Below are positions 34,372-45,300 of a stretch of 64,000 nt of DNA, piece by piece. Position 1 is the first letter of the stretch. Each line of letters opens with the position of its first letter. A program made the position numbers and the translations under genes. Below the pieces are notes generated by a model. That model was not told the DNA's origin, ran no database searches, and saw only the letters and a program-made list of their open reading frames with translations. The DNA is from Axinella damicornis (Eukaryota; Porifera; Demospongiae; Axinellida; Axinellidae), in contig OZ007505.1 in assembly GCA_963931865.1 (NCBI GenBank), forward strand, positions 15,861,797 to 15,925,796. The letters are read 5' to 3'.

Positions 34372-35240
34372 CTTTTTTTTTTTTTTTTTTTTTTTCTTTT
34401 TTTTTTAAGTAAAGAGCTATTCTGGCTTATTGAATGTAGCGATGGGCTATCTGAGTGTGAATAGCTAGGTGGAGTGAGCAGGAATGTTTGTGGGTCTGCT
34501 GAAGTGGCCGAAGAGCAGCCTGGAAAGTGAACAGCCTCCGACAGCTCCCTGGCCAAGGTACTCTAGAGAGTTGACCTTTCGGCATTACAGGCCCCGCCCA
34601 TTTTCGTGTTAGGGCGAATCTGGCTGGTTTGGTAGCTGGAGTGGGCTGGTGAGAGGGAGTAGATGTGTGGCCAAAACTCTGTAACCGAGAGGTGAACGTG
34701 GAAAAGCATCCCTAGTTTTGCAGGGGGTAGGTTGACCTTTTGAAGAGTGCCCTTGGCTTGAGTCGGTTTTAGTTGGTGTGCGTGGAATTTTTTTTTGAAA
34801 GGCTAGGGTAGCCAAACCTCTGTTTTTGAGGGTGGCAGTGAGTTTTGGGCTGTAGCCTGCAAGTGAGGAGAGCAGGTGGTAAATCCATCCGTAGTTTTTG
34901 GGCCTGTTTTGTGTGTGTATTGATGATGGGGTCAGAGTGTGGGTGGAGCCTTGGAGAGGGTCCAAATTTTCAGTTTCGTAGAGGGCCTTAAAATTGGGTT
35001 TTAGGGCATTTTCAAGCAGAGGGAGCAGTTTGATGCAAAGTATTGCTGAAACTTGTGTTCGCTTTGATGCTGCCCATTTATCCATCAACTTGGTTTCGGA
35101 GATCGCGGTACCCATGTTTACTACCTTAAAGAGCCCTTGGTTGCAGCCAGGTGGGTCCTCCTTTGCACAAATGAGATGAGAAAACAGTCCCCTTGCTTGT
35201 ATAGGGCCGGCCTCCAATTCTGGCAGTCTGGCCTAGACGG
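34372..35240 (-). other. Unrecognised 202-codon ORF upstream of an A-rich tail (retrocopy-like)
   Basis: Minus-strand ORF 35217-34609 (202 codons, starting MEAGPIQARG) has mixed amino-acid composition without low-complexity repeats, but I recognise no domain. Further down the same strand, at 34406-34372, is a long A-rich run. An ORF ending some 200 bp before an A-tract resembles a retroposed transcript or a degraded retroelement ORF. It could also be chance. No target-site duplication was identified. Confidence 0.35.
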
Positions 35241-35627
35241 ACGATGATCAGCCAAGACCCGTGATTATAGAATGCCCGGGTGTGGTTAGAGTCACAAACA
35301 CAATTACAATTCCTAGACATTTTCATTTTCAGTTACCCTCATTTTATAGAGAAGCAGAGGCCTTTTCTGTCACTATCCATATATAGCTATGTTCTTTAAG
35401 ATAATTCACAATCTCATAATATCATCCGTCTCATTAGCTATATCCTGCGCCATCTTCTTTAACCCTGAGTAGAGAGCGAGTGGTGTGTGAGGGAGTTGCA
35501 AAATTGGTTGGTGAACCTCCTAGCTATAGTTTATTTTCTCAATAAGGACACATAGCTAGCTACCGGTATCGCTCTTAGAACTGAGAGTGTGTGAATATTA
35601 GCTAACTTATTTAGCTTCTCTTTGTAG

Positions 35628-35978
35628 TACGCAGTGCGCTAGCGCTGTGGAGGAACTTCCTACACAGGTAAGAAGCTATATTCACTGTCCACACCATGTC
35701 ATTCACGTCCAATTGGTGTGTGCATGCAACAAATACTTAGGTAGGCTAGCTATCAAGCAACCAAAACTCAAATTGGTACATACCTGAGGAGCTAGCTAGT
35801 TATATCATTATGAAGTAGTTCAAAATTGAAAGACTTAGTGTTCGCTCAGGGTTTTGTATAATGTATTATTGTTCCAGAGTCCAGACATTCATCCAGCTCT
35901 AGAGTCAGTAGAGGATGAGGTGGTGTACTGTGAGGAGGCCAGGACTCTGGGAGGACCGGTGGAGGATGGGGTCGAATT
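35628..35978 (+). other. Possible two-exon plus-strand gene fragment
   Basis: Segments 35628-35667 and 35878-35978 are bounded by AG and GT (TTTGTAG / GTAAGA; TTCCAG / GTATGT). They join in one open frame (end of the first: SAVEELPTQ; second: SPDIHPALESVEDEVVYCEE). No start exon or continuation was found; a LINE is inserted immediately downstream. I recognise no family, so this is a tentative exon pair. Confidence 0.3.
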
Positions 35979-36050
35979 GTATGTGCTGAACTGGTCTAAG
36001 TATAGTTGAGCAACTTCACAGCCACTCTAGACCTCTGATGCTAAAAGGTT

Positions 36051-37030
36051 ATTTTTTTAAAATTTTTTAATTTTTTTTCTACAAAACTTCATGCAAATGC
36101 AAGGACATAGTGAATAGTGAAAAACACTAATACAAGCACATGTCCATACAAACTATACTAGATGAACAAGGTTCTTAAATGTATAATAGAAACAATTTGT
36201 GTGAGCACTGAATTGAACAAGGGAGTGGTTGTTGCGAAGTGCATACTGTGATGTGTGAGGTACAAGGGTAGGTCATGATACAAATACACACCATTAATAA
36301 GTTTATAAAAATAACAAACTTAAGACTTAAATGTTTCCGGCGAGTGCTAAGATCTGGTAAGCAAGCTTGGCTCAGCAGCTGGTGACAAGGAGTATCCCAC
36401 TGTTTTAAACAGACCTTGAGGGCAAACTTCTGCACAGATTCAAGGGAGTTGATGTCTTTGATCAGATAAGGGTTCCATGCATGCAGGAGCAGCATGCTCG
36501 AGATGGGGTCTCACTAGTGATACATGCATAGAGACTGGATAAGGCTGTAGGGCTGGACCACCTGTAGAATTGCCTATATAACATGCCAGTGAGCCTCCTT
36601 GCCTTCCTAGTGATGTTATGGATGTGGTCTGACCAGGTAAGATCACTGGTTAGGGTGACACCCAGGTATTTATAGTTAGTCACATTTTCCATGGGTTTCC
36701 CGTTCAGTTGTAAAACAGGTGGGCTTACAGAGTTTTGTCGAAGCCTTGTCACAGTCATACATTTGCATTTTGAGGTATTGGTTATCCATGAGGCAACTGA
36801 GTTTATGTCTGACTGTAAGGTGGTATAATCCTCTGGGCAGGTAATGACCTTATACAAGAGCAGATCGTCAGCATAGAGAGATGCAAAACAACCTTCAGAG
36901 AGGGAACCATTAGCCAGGTCATTGATATAGAGCAGGAACAGTAGAGGACCCAATACCGACCCCTGGGGTACTCCTGATAAAACTGGTGTAGCAGTTGATT
37001 CCTGTCCATTCAAGACTACATGCTGTACCC
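36051..37030 (-). mobile_element. 5'-truncated non-LTR retrotransposon (CR1/Jockey-like), copy 1
   Basis: Minus-strand reverse transcriptase fragment. [19 protein letters not shown] and the catalytic YADD lie in 37013-36462. After a frame change near 36480, the C-terminal thumb region (ESVQKFALKVC, LPDLSTRR) continues to about 36250. An A-rich tail is at 36081-36051. The RT N-terminal half and the endonuclease are missing, so it is not autonomous. It belongs to the same broad group as 44526-46000. Confidence 0.85.
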
Positions 37031-37746
37031 TATTGGTGAGGTAGTAACATTAACATTTCACTAAAACCACATTTCTATAGCTAGCGTACAAGTGCAGGTA
37101 GCCAATCAGGATTGAAACTGCAGTACTTACTCTGGGAGGACTAGGGTGAAGCCCGAGGGGTTTACCCAGAACTGTTGAGTGTGGTTTAGCTGGCTTGTAG
37201 ATATGGCAACCATACAAATCAAAGGCATGCACCTGCTAACCAGGTGTATTCTAGCTGCCTAATTTGAAGTTAGAACATACCTGGGAGTTATAGATCATGA
37301 ATAAAAGGTGTGGTGCCTTTGATTAGTATGGCATTTTGTCCACTTCAGGCATTCCATATAGTAACAGCTGACAATAAAAATACACTGCGCAACATATTAG
37401 GGTGAATCTCCTAAACTGGTCCCTCCCCCCTCCTTCCCGATTGTCTATAATACACCCTTGGATATATACATACCATGATCCAATTCAGCCCAAGCAATTC
37501 TGGGAACGAGGCTATAGTCTTACCAGTAAGAGATATACAGTCATCAGAGTCAATGGACTGGCTCACTGAATACGACCATATATAGCAGGAAGACAGTACT
37601 ACTAGAGCAGATGTAGAGAAACTTGTATGGATAGAGAGATTGTGAATGCAACTATTGTGAGTTGGAAAATAAGAAATTGGAAATTCAATGAAACTCAGTA
37701 ATAGTAACTTGCAAAAGGTGAAATTCCACTGAAGACTTCAACGATA
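37031..37746. other. Intergenic, no gene seen
   Basis: The 3' flank of the GT92 gene. I see no coding region, RNA gene or clear repeat, only scattered short AT-rich stretches. Confidence 0.5.
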
Positions 37747-39093
37747 CTATGAAAGTGTATCTTGCCGATTTTTTTTATCCATTTGACAACCTCCATTCTT
37801 AGGCTGTTGATTCTTTCGTACGTGTGCCACATATGCTGCTTCTTGTGGTATCTCTACAGTTCTGTAGCCAATCATAAGTTGTCCAGGGTAATGTGTAGCT
37901 ACATCTAAAATGTCAGACAGCCGGTGAATGGACTTCGGATGAAACTCTTGAACATGCTTATCTGACAATAGCTTGCTGGTAACGTTCCCATCATCTCCTA
38001 CTTGTCCTTTAAGACCACAGTCTGGATAATAATTGATCCAGCGGAGCGCACAGGAGCCAATGAGTGCATGGCTACACCACCGATTAACATAGTAGTGGAG
38101 GGATGTTACACCAGGAATTCTTGGAGTAAAGAAGTCGTCAGTGTCTAGTATACTTACGTAGTCATATGTACTTCGAAATCGATAAATACAGTCTTCTAGC
38201 AATAACCCTTGCGAGTGGTACCATATTTCACTGTAATTTAGGTGATTTTGCCAGACAGCCACTGACAAATAACCCTCAGATATCAGCTGCTTTACATACT
38301 GGTTTTGCATTCCACCTAATCTTACAAAGGAATCTTCAGCAGCAAGATGAACATGGTCGACACCCAGTGCCTTCTGGTAGTGAAGCCACTCAGTAAGCCA
38401 AGGTGGTCTACCAAATACTTTAGTGCAAGTAAGAATGGTGAATTTGTAGTTATGAGCTTTGGAAGGGGCTTGGCGGGGCAAAGGAATCATCAAAGGAAAC
38501 TCAGATTCAGCCATTGTGATGTTTTCAGCATCTTTGCTCTTCCTGTAGACAATGAACGCTTTGCTGCCATCGTTCACAGGCAGATCAAAACAGTTCACCA
38601 AGATTTCTTCATGCGTAAAATGTGAGAAAAACATGTGCATCAGATAGCTTTCTCCAATCAGATGAGCATCAAAGTATGCAGTAGCATGATCTCCAACTAC
38701 ACAGCCAACAATCAGGCTCTGCTTTAGGATCGTCTTCTTTACAGCCACTAGAAATACTGAAGCATTTTGGTGTCCACATCTCGCTCTGTCATCATAATAC
38801 ACAGCGTGAACAATGAGGTCCTTTGAAAAGGGTTGAGTCTTAGAGGGATGCAAGGTTGACAGAAAGCGGCCTATTTTCCCTTTATCCGCTTCGTGTACTC
38901 CCAAAACGTGATCAACAGTGCTGATGTTTGGTGTTGTGGTCGTGGGTGGCGCCAGAGGTAACGGGTTTTGTTGAGACTGTACACGTAGTGGCTCGCATCG
39001 AGTTGGCGACTTGCGCGTGTATAGTCCTCCCAGAGTAAGCACTACGACTAGAACTACAACAGCTATGAACAGTACTCGCCATGATTGTTGCAT
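37747..39093 (-). CDS. Glycosyltransferase family 92 (DUF23) type II membrane protein
   Basis: A single uninterrupted ORF of 448 codons. Residues 7-24 are a hydrophobic signal-anchor after a short N-terminus, followed by a P/T-rich stem (about 25-60) and a lumenal catalytic domain. The domain has the GT92 signature WLTEWLHYQKALGVDH (232-247), then HSQGLLLEDCIYR (293-305) and the metal-binding DTDD (317-320). A family-typical AYVAHVR motif lies near the C-terminus. Potential N-glycosylation sites include NAS, NIT and NYS. Characterised GT92 members (e.g. nematode GALT-1) are Golgi galactosyltransferases, but the acceptor here cannot be inferred. The first Met at 39093 gives a normal-length anchor. 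The gene is divergent from IMP4, with under 300 bp between them. Confidence 0.92.
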   Translation of the reverse strand: MQQSWRVLFIAVVVLVVVLTLGGLYTRKSPTRCEPLRVQSQQNPLPLAPPTTTTPNISTVDHVLGVHEADKGKIGRFLSTLHPSKTQPFSKDLIVHAVYYDDRARCGHQNASVFLVAVKKTILKQSLIVGCVVGDHATAYFDAHLIGESYLMHMFFSHFTHEEILVNCFDLPVNDGSKAFIVYRKSKDAENITMAESEFPLMIPLPRQAPSKAHNYKFTILTCTKVFGRPPWLTEWLHYQKALGVDHVHLAAEDSFVRLGGMQNQYVKQLISEGYLSVAVWQNHLNYSEIWYHSQGLLLEDCIYRFRSTYDYVSILDTDDFFTPRIPGVTSLHYYVNRWCSHALIGSCALRWINYYPDCGLKGQVGDDGNVTSKLLSDKHVQEFHPKSIHRLSDILDVATHYPGQLMIGYRTVEIPQEAAYVAHVRKNQQPKNGGCQMDKKNRQDTLS

Positions 39094-39370
39094 CCTGGCA
39101 TGCTACTACTTGCCACCGCATTGCAATAAGGTCAAAGGGCGAGGTCGATCAAAGGATACCGGATGCGCGTGCGTCAATGACGAGTGACGTCATTTGCTGT
39201 AGAGAACACGTGTTGGTACAGGTCCACAGTTGTCTGGTTCATGATGGTCAGTTCTCAGATGCATTCTCATGGGTGTGTTTTAGTATCCTGTAAAGTGTGC
39301 AACATGTAGAAACTGTTTGTGTGGCTTTACTCCCCCCTTCCCTCTTTCTTCCTGCACCCTCCATCCCAAG
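39094..39370. promoter_or_regulatory. Shared divergent promoter region GT92/IMP4 with palindromic CRE
   Basis: 277 bp separate the GT92 start codon (minus) from the first recognised IMP4 exon (plus). A perfect CRE, TGACGTCA, lies at 39185-39192, with CG-containing sequence upstream (GGATGCGCGTGCGTCAATGA). The IMP4 initiator ATG must be here or in an unseen exon; ATG followed by GTCAGT at about 39243-39251 is a candidate minimal first exon but is unproven. Confidence 0.5.
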
Positions 39371-42300
39371 CTTCGCCGACAGGCAAGATTACGAAGGGAG
39401 TACCTGTACCGGAAGTCGGTGGAAGACCGTGAGAGAACAGTGCTTGAGAGGAAGAGGAAGCTACAGGAGGCCATTGGAGGTAGTCTCACAAGCCGGCCAG
39501 ACCCTGTCCATGTAGAGGACTAGGGACTTGCTGACTTTAAATAAGAGTTCAGTGTCTGTGATGTGTCAGGACATTACCGTAGGCGCTCTAATTATACGTC
39601 CTTTCTACCAATAGTGTGTCATACTCCAGGCACTCTAGGGACTCATTTCTATTACTGTAGTCGTGTGTTATTTGGCGCATGCGCCTATAACACCTATAAC
39701 TCCACAGGAAGGAAATATGCGCCTATGAGAGAGATGCGCCTAATAGCAAAAGACATTCCTCGAATAGGAAGTGTAGCCTCGTTCCCAGGCCATTCCCACC
39801 ACCAGTATTTCATCACTTCCAGTATGAAATACGGCGGGGGAAGGCCTAGGAGATTGTGTATGACAGTCACCCCCTGCTAGCTTGATATGTGTGGTAAGTT
39901 ACGTGGAACCTTAGCTCTCCTTGCTGTTCTGAGCCCCAGTGCACCCACGTTCAATTAAGTCCTTTCTACCACCTTTCTACCCTGGACGTCATACATGTGA
40001 GGAACTATACCATGGCAGGCCCTCTGCGTCCTTCGTGCAACCGAAAGCGACTCAGACGTGGGAACGAGGCTAAGACTTCAGTGCTTAAATAACTAGTTGC
40101 TATGGGCAAGAGTTAGACCGGTGCATATCAGTGAATGAGTGAGCTGCACTTACATTGTAATAACACGCAACTAAGTAATATTTAGATACACTTTGCACGG
40201 GTTTTAGTGCACGAGGGCAATCTATAGTTAACGGTCGATGCACGAGCCGAAGGCGAGTGCATTATCCGCCTGAGACCGTTAACTAGATTGCCCGAGTGCA
40301 CTATAAGCCCGTAATGCACTGCAAACTGGTATCTAAACTACTTAGTGCAAATCACTGACCCGAGACAGCCTTTGATCTTTGAAAAGTATCTAGATAATGC
40401 ACACTATAGTGTGCATTAAGCGATTTAATGCTCCGTCATGTGATCGATTCTGAGGCGTCTGATTCGTTGAGGGTCACGTGAGTAGCACTAAGGTATACAA
40501 ATGCACACATTACGTATACTGTACGCCCTCATGTGCATTGTATACATGTACACTGTCAAAATCAAAGAAGCCCTGCTCATTAGAAGGCACCAAAACTTTA
40601 ACCAAGACACAGGACTTGGCCTCAGTGACATCTGGAACCCATTCACCCGACATATACATGTTTAACAACTCACCGTTGTTCGAGCCTTGTCTTCGTCCGC
40701 ACATGCTATTCCGGACCTCTGTTCTATTTTATTTGTGATGTAATTCCGTATTTAGTAGATAATGACGTCATTCTGTATACTCTATAAGTAGCTCGGTGTA
40801 CTGTCTATGTATAATGCCTGATGAAGACCAACAGAGCTTGGTTGAAATGTGTTTTCTGAATTGAAAATAACTTCCACTGGTGAAAGTCCGTTCAACAGCG
40901 CTGCATTCGATGTACACTGTACTTTCATGGCTACTCGAGGGGTGGTCACTCCAATCAGCTCCATACTTAGAGCTGCAACTGGGGATAGTGACCGGATGTA
41001 GGTGTGGTTATTGGTGTGCCCGCCGTATTACTGCCTAAAAGTCGCACAGTCACAGTCGAATTTTGGGACTGTCAGAGGGTCACTGGATGTTTAGCAGCGT
41101 GATCAGTGATCACGTGGTCACAGGCAGTTTTGGATGGCCACAGGCTGTGACCCCGGTTGCAGCTCTAAGTATGGTGCATATTGAAGTGACCACTCCTTGA
41201 TACTTGTCTCCCTCCCCCACCCCCTACCCTCCAGATGGTAAGAGCATTCCTACGGAGCTGAGGAGTGAGGCTACAGAACTGCAGAAGAAGATGAAGTATG
41301 ACGACACAGAGAGAGAAGGTATTATTGTGTGTACAAATGTTCCAGTTACATGTAGTTAGTGAGTCCAAATGTGAATTACTTGTGTCCCTCTCCCTCCCTC
41401 CCTCCCGCCTCCTTCTCCCATCTCCCTCCCACCCTCCCTCCCGGCTCCTTCTCCCATCTCCCTCCCACCCTCCCTCCCTCCCTCCTTCCCTCCCGCCTCC
41501 TTCCCTCCCCTCTCCCTCCCTCCCTCCCTACCTCCCTCCCTCCCTCCCTCCCTCCCTCCCTCCCTCCCCCCCTCCCCCCTCCCTCCCTCCCTCCCTCCCT
41601 CCCTCCCTCCCTCCCTCCCTCCCTCCCTCCCTCCCTCCCTCCCTCCTTCCCTCCCTCCTTCCCTCCCGCCTCCTTCCCTGCCACCTCCTTCCCTCCCCTC
41701 TCCCTCCCTCCCTCCCTCCCTCCCTCCCTCCCTCCCTCCCTCCCTCCCTCCCTCCCTCCCTCCCTGCCTCCCTCCCTCCCTCCCTCCCTCCCACCCCCTC
41801 CCTCACTCCCTCACTCCCTCCCTCCCTCCTCCTCTCCCCCCTTCCCCCCTCTCCTCCCTCCTCCCCCACAGACCTTGCTGCTACTACTCACAAGGATGAT
41901 GAGTACGTGTGGGCTGGGGTGGAGGACCCGAAGATTGTGGTTACAACTTCACACTCCCCCAGCAGCAGATTAAAGCAGTTTGCCAAGGTATTTAGAACTG
42001 TCAGGCACCTGGTGTAATGATCTGACTAACTGAACCATTGCTCATCATTCGTGGAATTATTTCAGCGAAACGTTTGACACGTGTTGTGCGTCTTTTACCT
42101 ATGTGGCCCACATGGACAGTATTCCAAAGTACACACGCAACGGCTTAATGGCTGTGTTGGTGTACTTCAAGAGTGAGGACGGACAGTAGCAGAAATGTAA
42201 GCTGCCAGATCCACATGGAGAACTCTCCCATGCCCCAAGAGGTACCATCATGTGCGATATCTGCTGCCAATACCGAGGTTACCAGCTCGAAGGTCAGGGG

Positions 42301-45300
42301 AACGCCCAGTGGGGAAGCGAGCCACACAGTACGAGTTATTAGTCACAATTCACAACGCTACGCTACTAACGACGAAAGTGATATTTCACCGAGCACCGGA
42401 GTCTTCAAGGACAGTACGTCACTGTGTGCATGCCCATTGTATGTCAATGGGGTCAAATAAAGAGCATGATCAGGACGGACAGAAGGGCAAAGGGAATTAT
42501 ACTTCTAGAATAGTCGCACTAAGCATCACGCTGGGTTTTCCTCATTAGCATGATGAAAAACCCTCTTTGGAGTAACCTTTCGGCTCTCTAAAACGCCTTG
42601 ATTGGTCTTTGAAGCGTCTTTACAGTGTTTGCCCTTCCGTATTGACAACCATGATTTGGCATGGTGTGTATTGAAGACGCCTATGCTCGTCTCCACTCCT
42701 GAGAGCGAAATAATAATAACCATTCAAGTGCACTAGAGTGTCTAGCAGGGCCTGAGGGCAATAGTCACCCTTTTCACAAAGGATGTCTTCCATTTCAGCG
42801 TAATTTGCGTGGACTGCTTTTATTCTCCAGTCGCATTTTGCTCATTTGTCTATCGAGTACACCGCGAAATTCAGCAAACTCCGGATCCTCCAGTAGGTTC
42901 ACTTCAGCACGGTTAGCTTCCCTCAAACTCCTAAGTAGCCCACAGCACAACTGGTACAAGCTATCCGGACAGTATTCTTTTCCACGTTTTGTCCTCACTT
43001 CTAGCACGAACTTTCCCAGCCAGTGATTCATGGCTGGTACACTCATTGTGGCAAACTCAGCACACACTATCGATCTCCTCCTACAATAAATTCTTCACTC
43101 GATGGACAGTCCAATCGCACCATGTGTTCTTTGCCCACTGAGTATTGAGTTTCACCTTCTTGGGAATAGCCGACTCCTGCGCATTCTGAACATCTTTATC
43201 CCTCTTAGGAGAGCCGTAACGGGTGTTCGAAACACTCCACTTCCCCTTACCACTTGTTGCGACAGGCGGGGTAGGTTTACCAGCACACGCACCCTCTGAC
43301 GCCATCGATTCGTAGTTCTACGACGCTTCCGGAAAAGAGATCGTCCATTTCAGCAACTTTTTCCACTGACCCTTCAAACAGTTGGGATGCTGCGAGCAGT
43401 AACAAATCAATATCGCCATCTCCGTATGGCTACGGCAACTCATCAGAGTCCCTACCACCCCCCAGCAACTCCTCCCAGCCAAGGTGAAGATAAGGAGGAA
43501 GAAACCTATCTACATCTAGTTCATTTATCTGTTTTAACAGCGACGGACTAATCATTTTCTAAGCCAGTTGGGCACTCATAGCCATGGTTTCTTCTCGGAT
43601 TTGAATCCCAAGGTTGATGTCATAAATTTGTCTCGGTATTTATGACGTCACCCTTGGGATTCAAATCAGAGAAGAAACCTGCTATGAGTGTCTACAAAGA
43701 ACTATGCATGAAAATTTAGACCTGTGAAATCTAAGAATTATACAGTACGTACACTTAAAGCACACTACAGCCTTGTAATGTACATTGACTATCCATGATC
43801 TCCTGTTTGGACAGTACCGTCTCGTTCCCAGACCACACTTGATAACCACACTAGTGAAGCTGAGCATTTCAAAAGCGTGTAAGCGTTCTCTCTGTTCCCA
43901 GAGTCGCCCAGAAACCCATATGAAAACCGAGTACCGTACCCCTGGTGAATACTTGTACATGTACTAGACGCTGTCCTACGTTTGGTGTCATAGATTGCGC
44001 TGCTAATTACGCTATCCTGTGCTGAATAAACAGTGTACTTTCTTGTGTAAATTCTGTGAACAGGCCAGCGCAGCGCACAGTGCGGAGCGCAGTACGTAGC
44101 GCATTGTGCAGTTATATACATGTAATTGTACACCAAGGTCACATGCATTTTCAAGAGTGAATATGAGTGAGATTGAGATCGAGATGGTTCTTGACATTTA
44201 CGCGAAGAAGCAGATATTTTTCGCTGAAAACCTTGGCCTCAAGCCCTTGTCCATCATGAGGGACATTCAGTGCCAGTGGATAAGCCGAGAGGGAGTCAGG
44301 CTGTTCCTAAAGTGGTACAAGGAGACGGGTACTTTCTTGCACAATGCACTCCTCATCCCATCTTTGTCCAATGCAGGGTATTGACCGATACCGTCAGCTG
44401 TCCACTTTCTTAGTTCTTTATTCCTGAATACGGACTCTCAAGCACGTGCTACTGCAATCCTTCCAATCGTTTTGACATGGTGAAATTGTTGACTATTTGT
44501 CTCAAGCACAGTTGAAAAGTATAGTAAGTTTTTTTTTCTATTTTTTTTTCTATAAAAGTTTTTGCATGTAAGCAATGGACACAAAATAGCAGGTTGCTAA
44601 TACAAATGTGCCCGAAGGCCTAACTTAAAGGATGCAAGACTATTGGTACTAGTTACAGAAGGGGGCAATAAATTCCAGGAACGAATAGTGCGAGGCACAA
44701 ATGAATTAAAATAGGAACATGTATGAGCGGATATAGGTCTGAAAGTTTGATGAGCGAGTGTTTATATTAGAGGTTTGCGGCACAAAAATATCATCCGGAA
44801 AATGAAAGAGTCCATTTATTACACTAAACATGGTGCACAAATCCAGGTAAAGCTTCCTCTGCTGAAGATCCGGCTGAGAGAACAAATGCAACAGCTCCTG
44901 GTAACCAATATCCCAACTTTTAGCACACATGCGTAGGGCAAACTTCTGGACCCGCTCTATCAGGTTAACTTCGCCGATTTTATATGGGCTCCAGACTTGA
45001 GTGGCATATTCTAGGTTGGGACGAACTACTGAGATGTACATCTGGAATAGACTCTCGGGGGTGGAGAATTGGTAGAAACGACGGTATATAAGCCCTAGGA
45101 GTTTTCTGGCTTTAGTACATATGTTGTTAATATGCCGGGACCAGGATAGGTCACTTGATAGCAGCAGGCCAAGATATTTGTATGCAGTGACTCTCTCCAG
45201 CGGCTTGCCACAGAGGTTTGGGATTAGATCGGGTTGAACAAAATTGGTCTTTCTTGTGATATGCATAAACTTGCATTTCTCCTGTTAAACTTGTAATTGG

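Noticed and set aside
41298..42017. Proline-rich ORFs over the CCCT tract
   Set aside because: Low-complexity translation of a simple repeat; only the exon at 41872-41987 is real.
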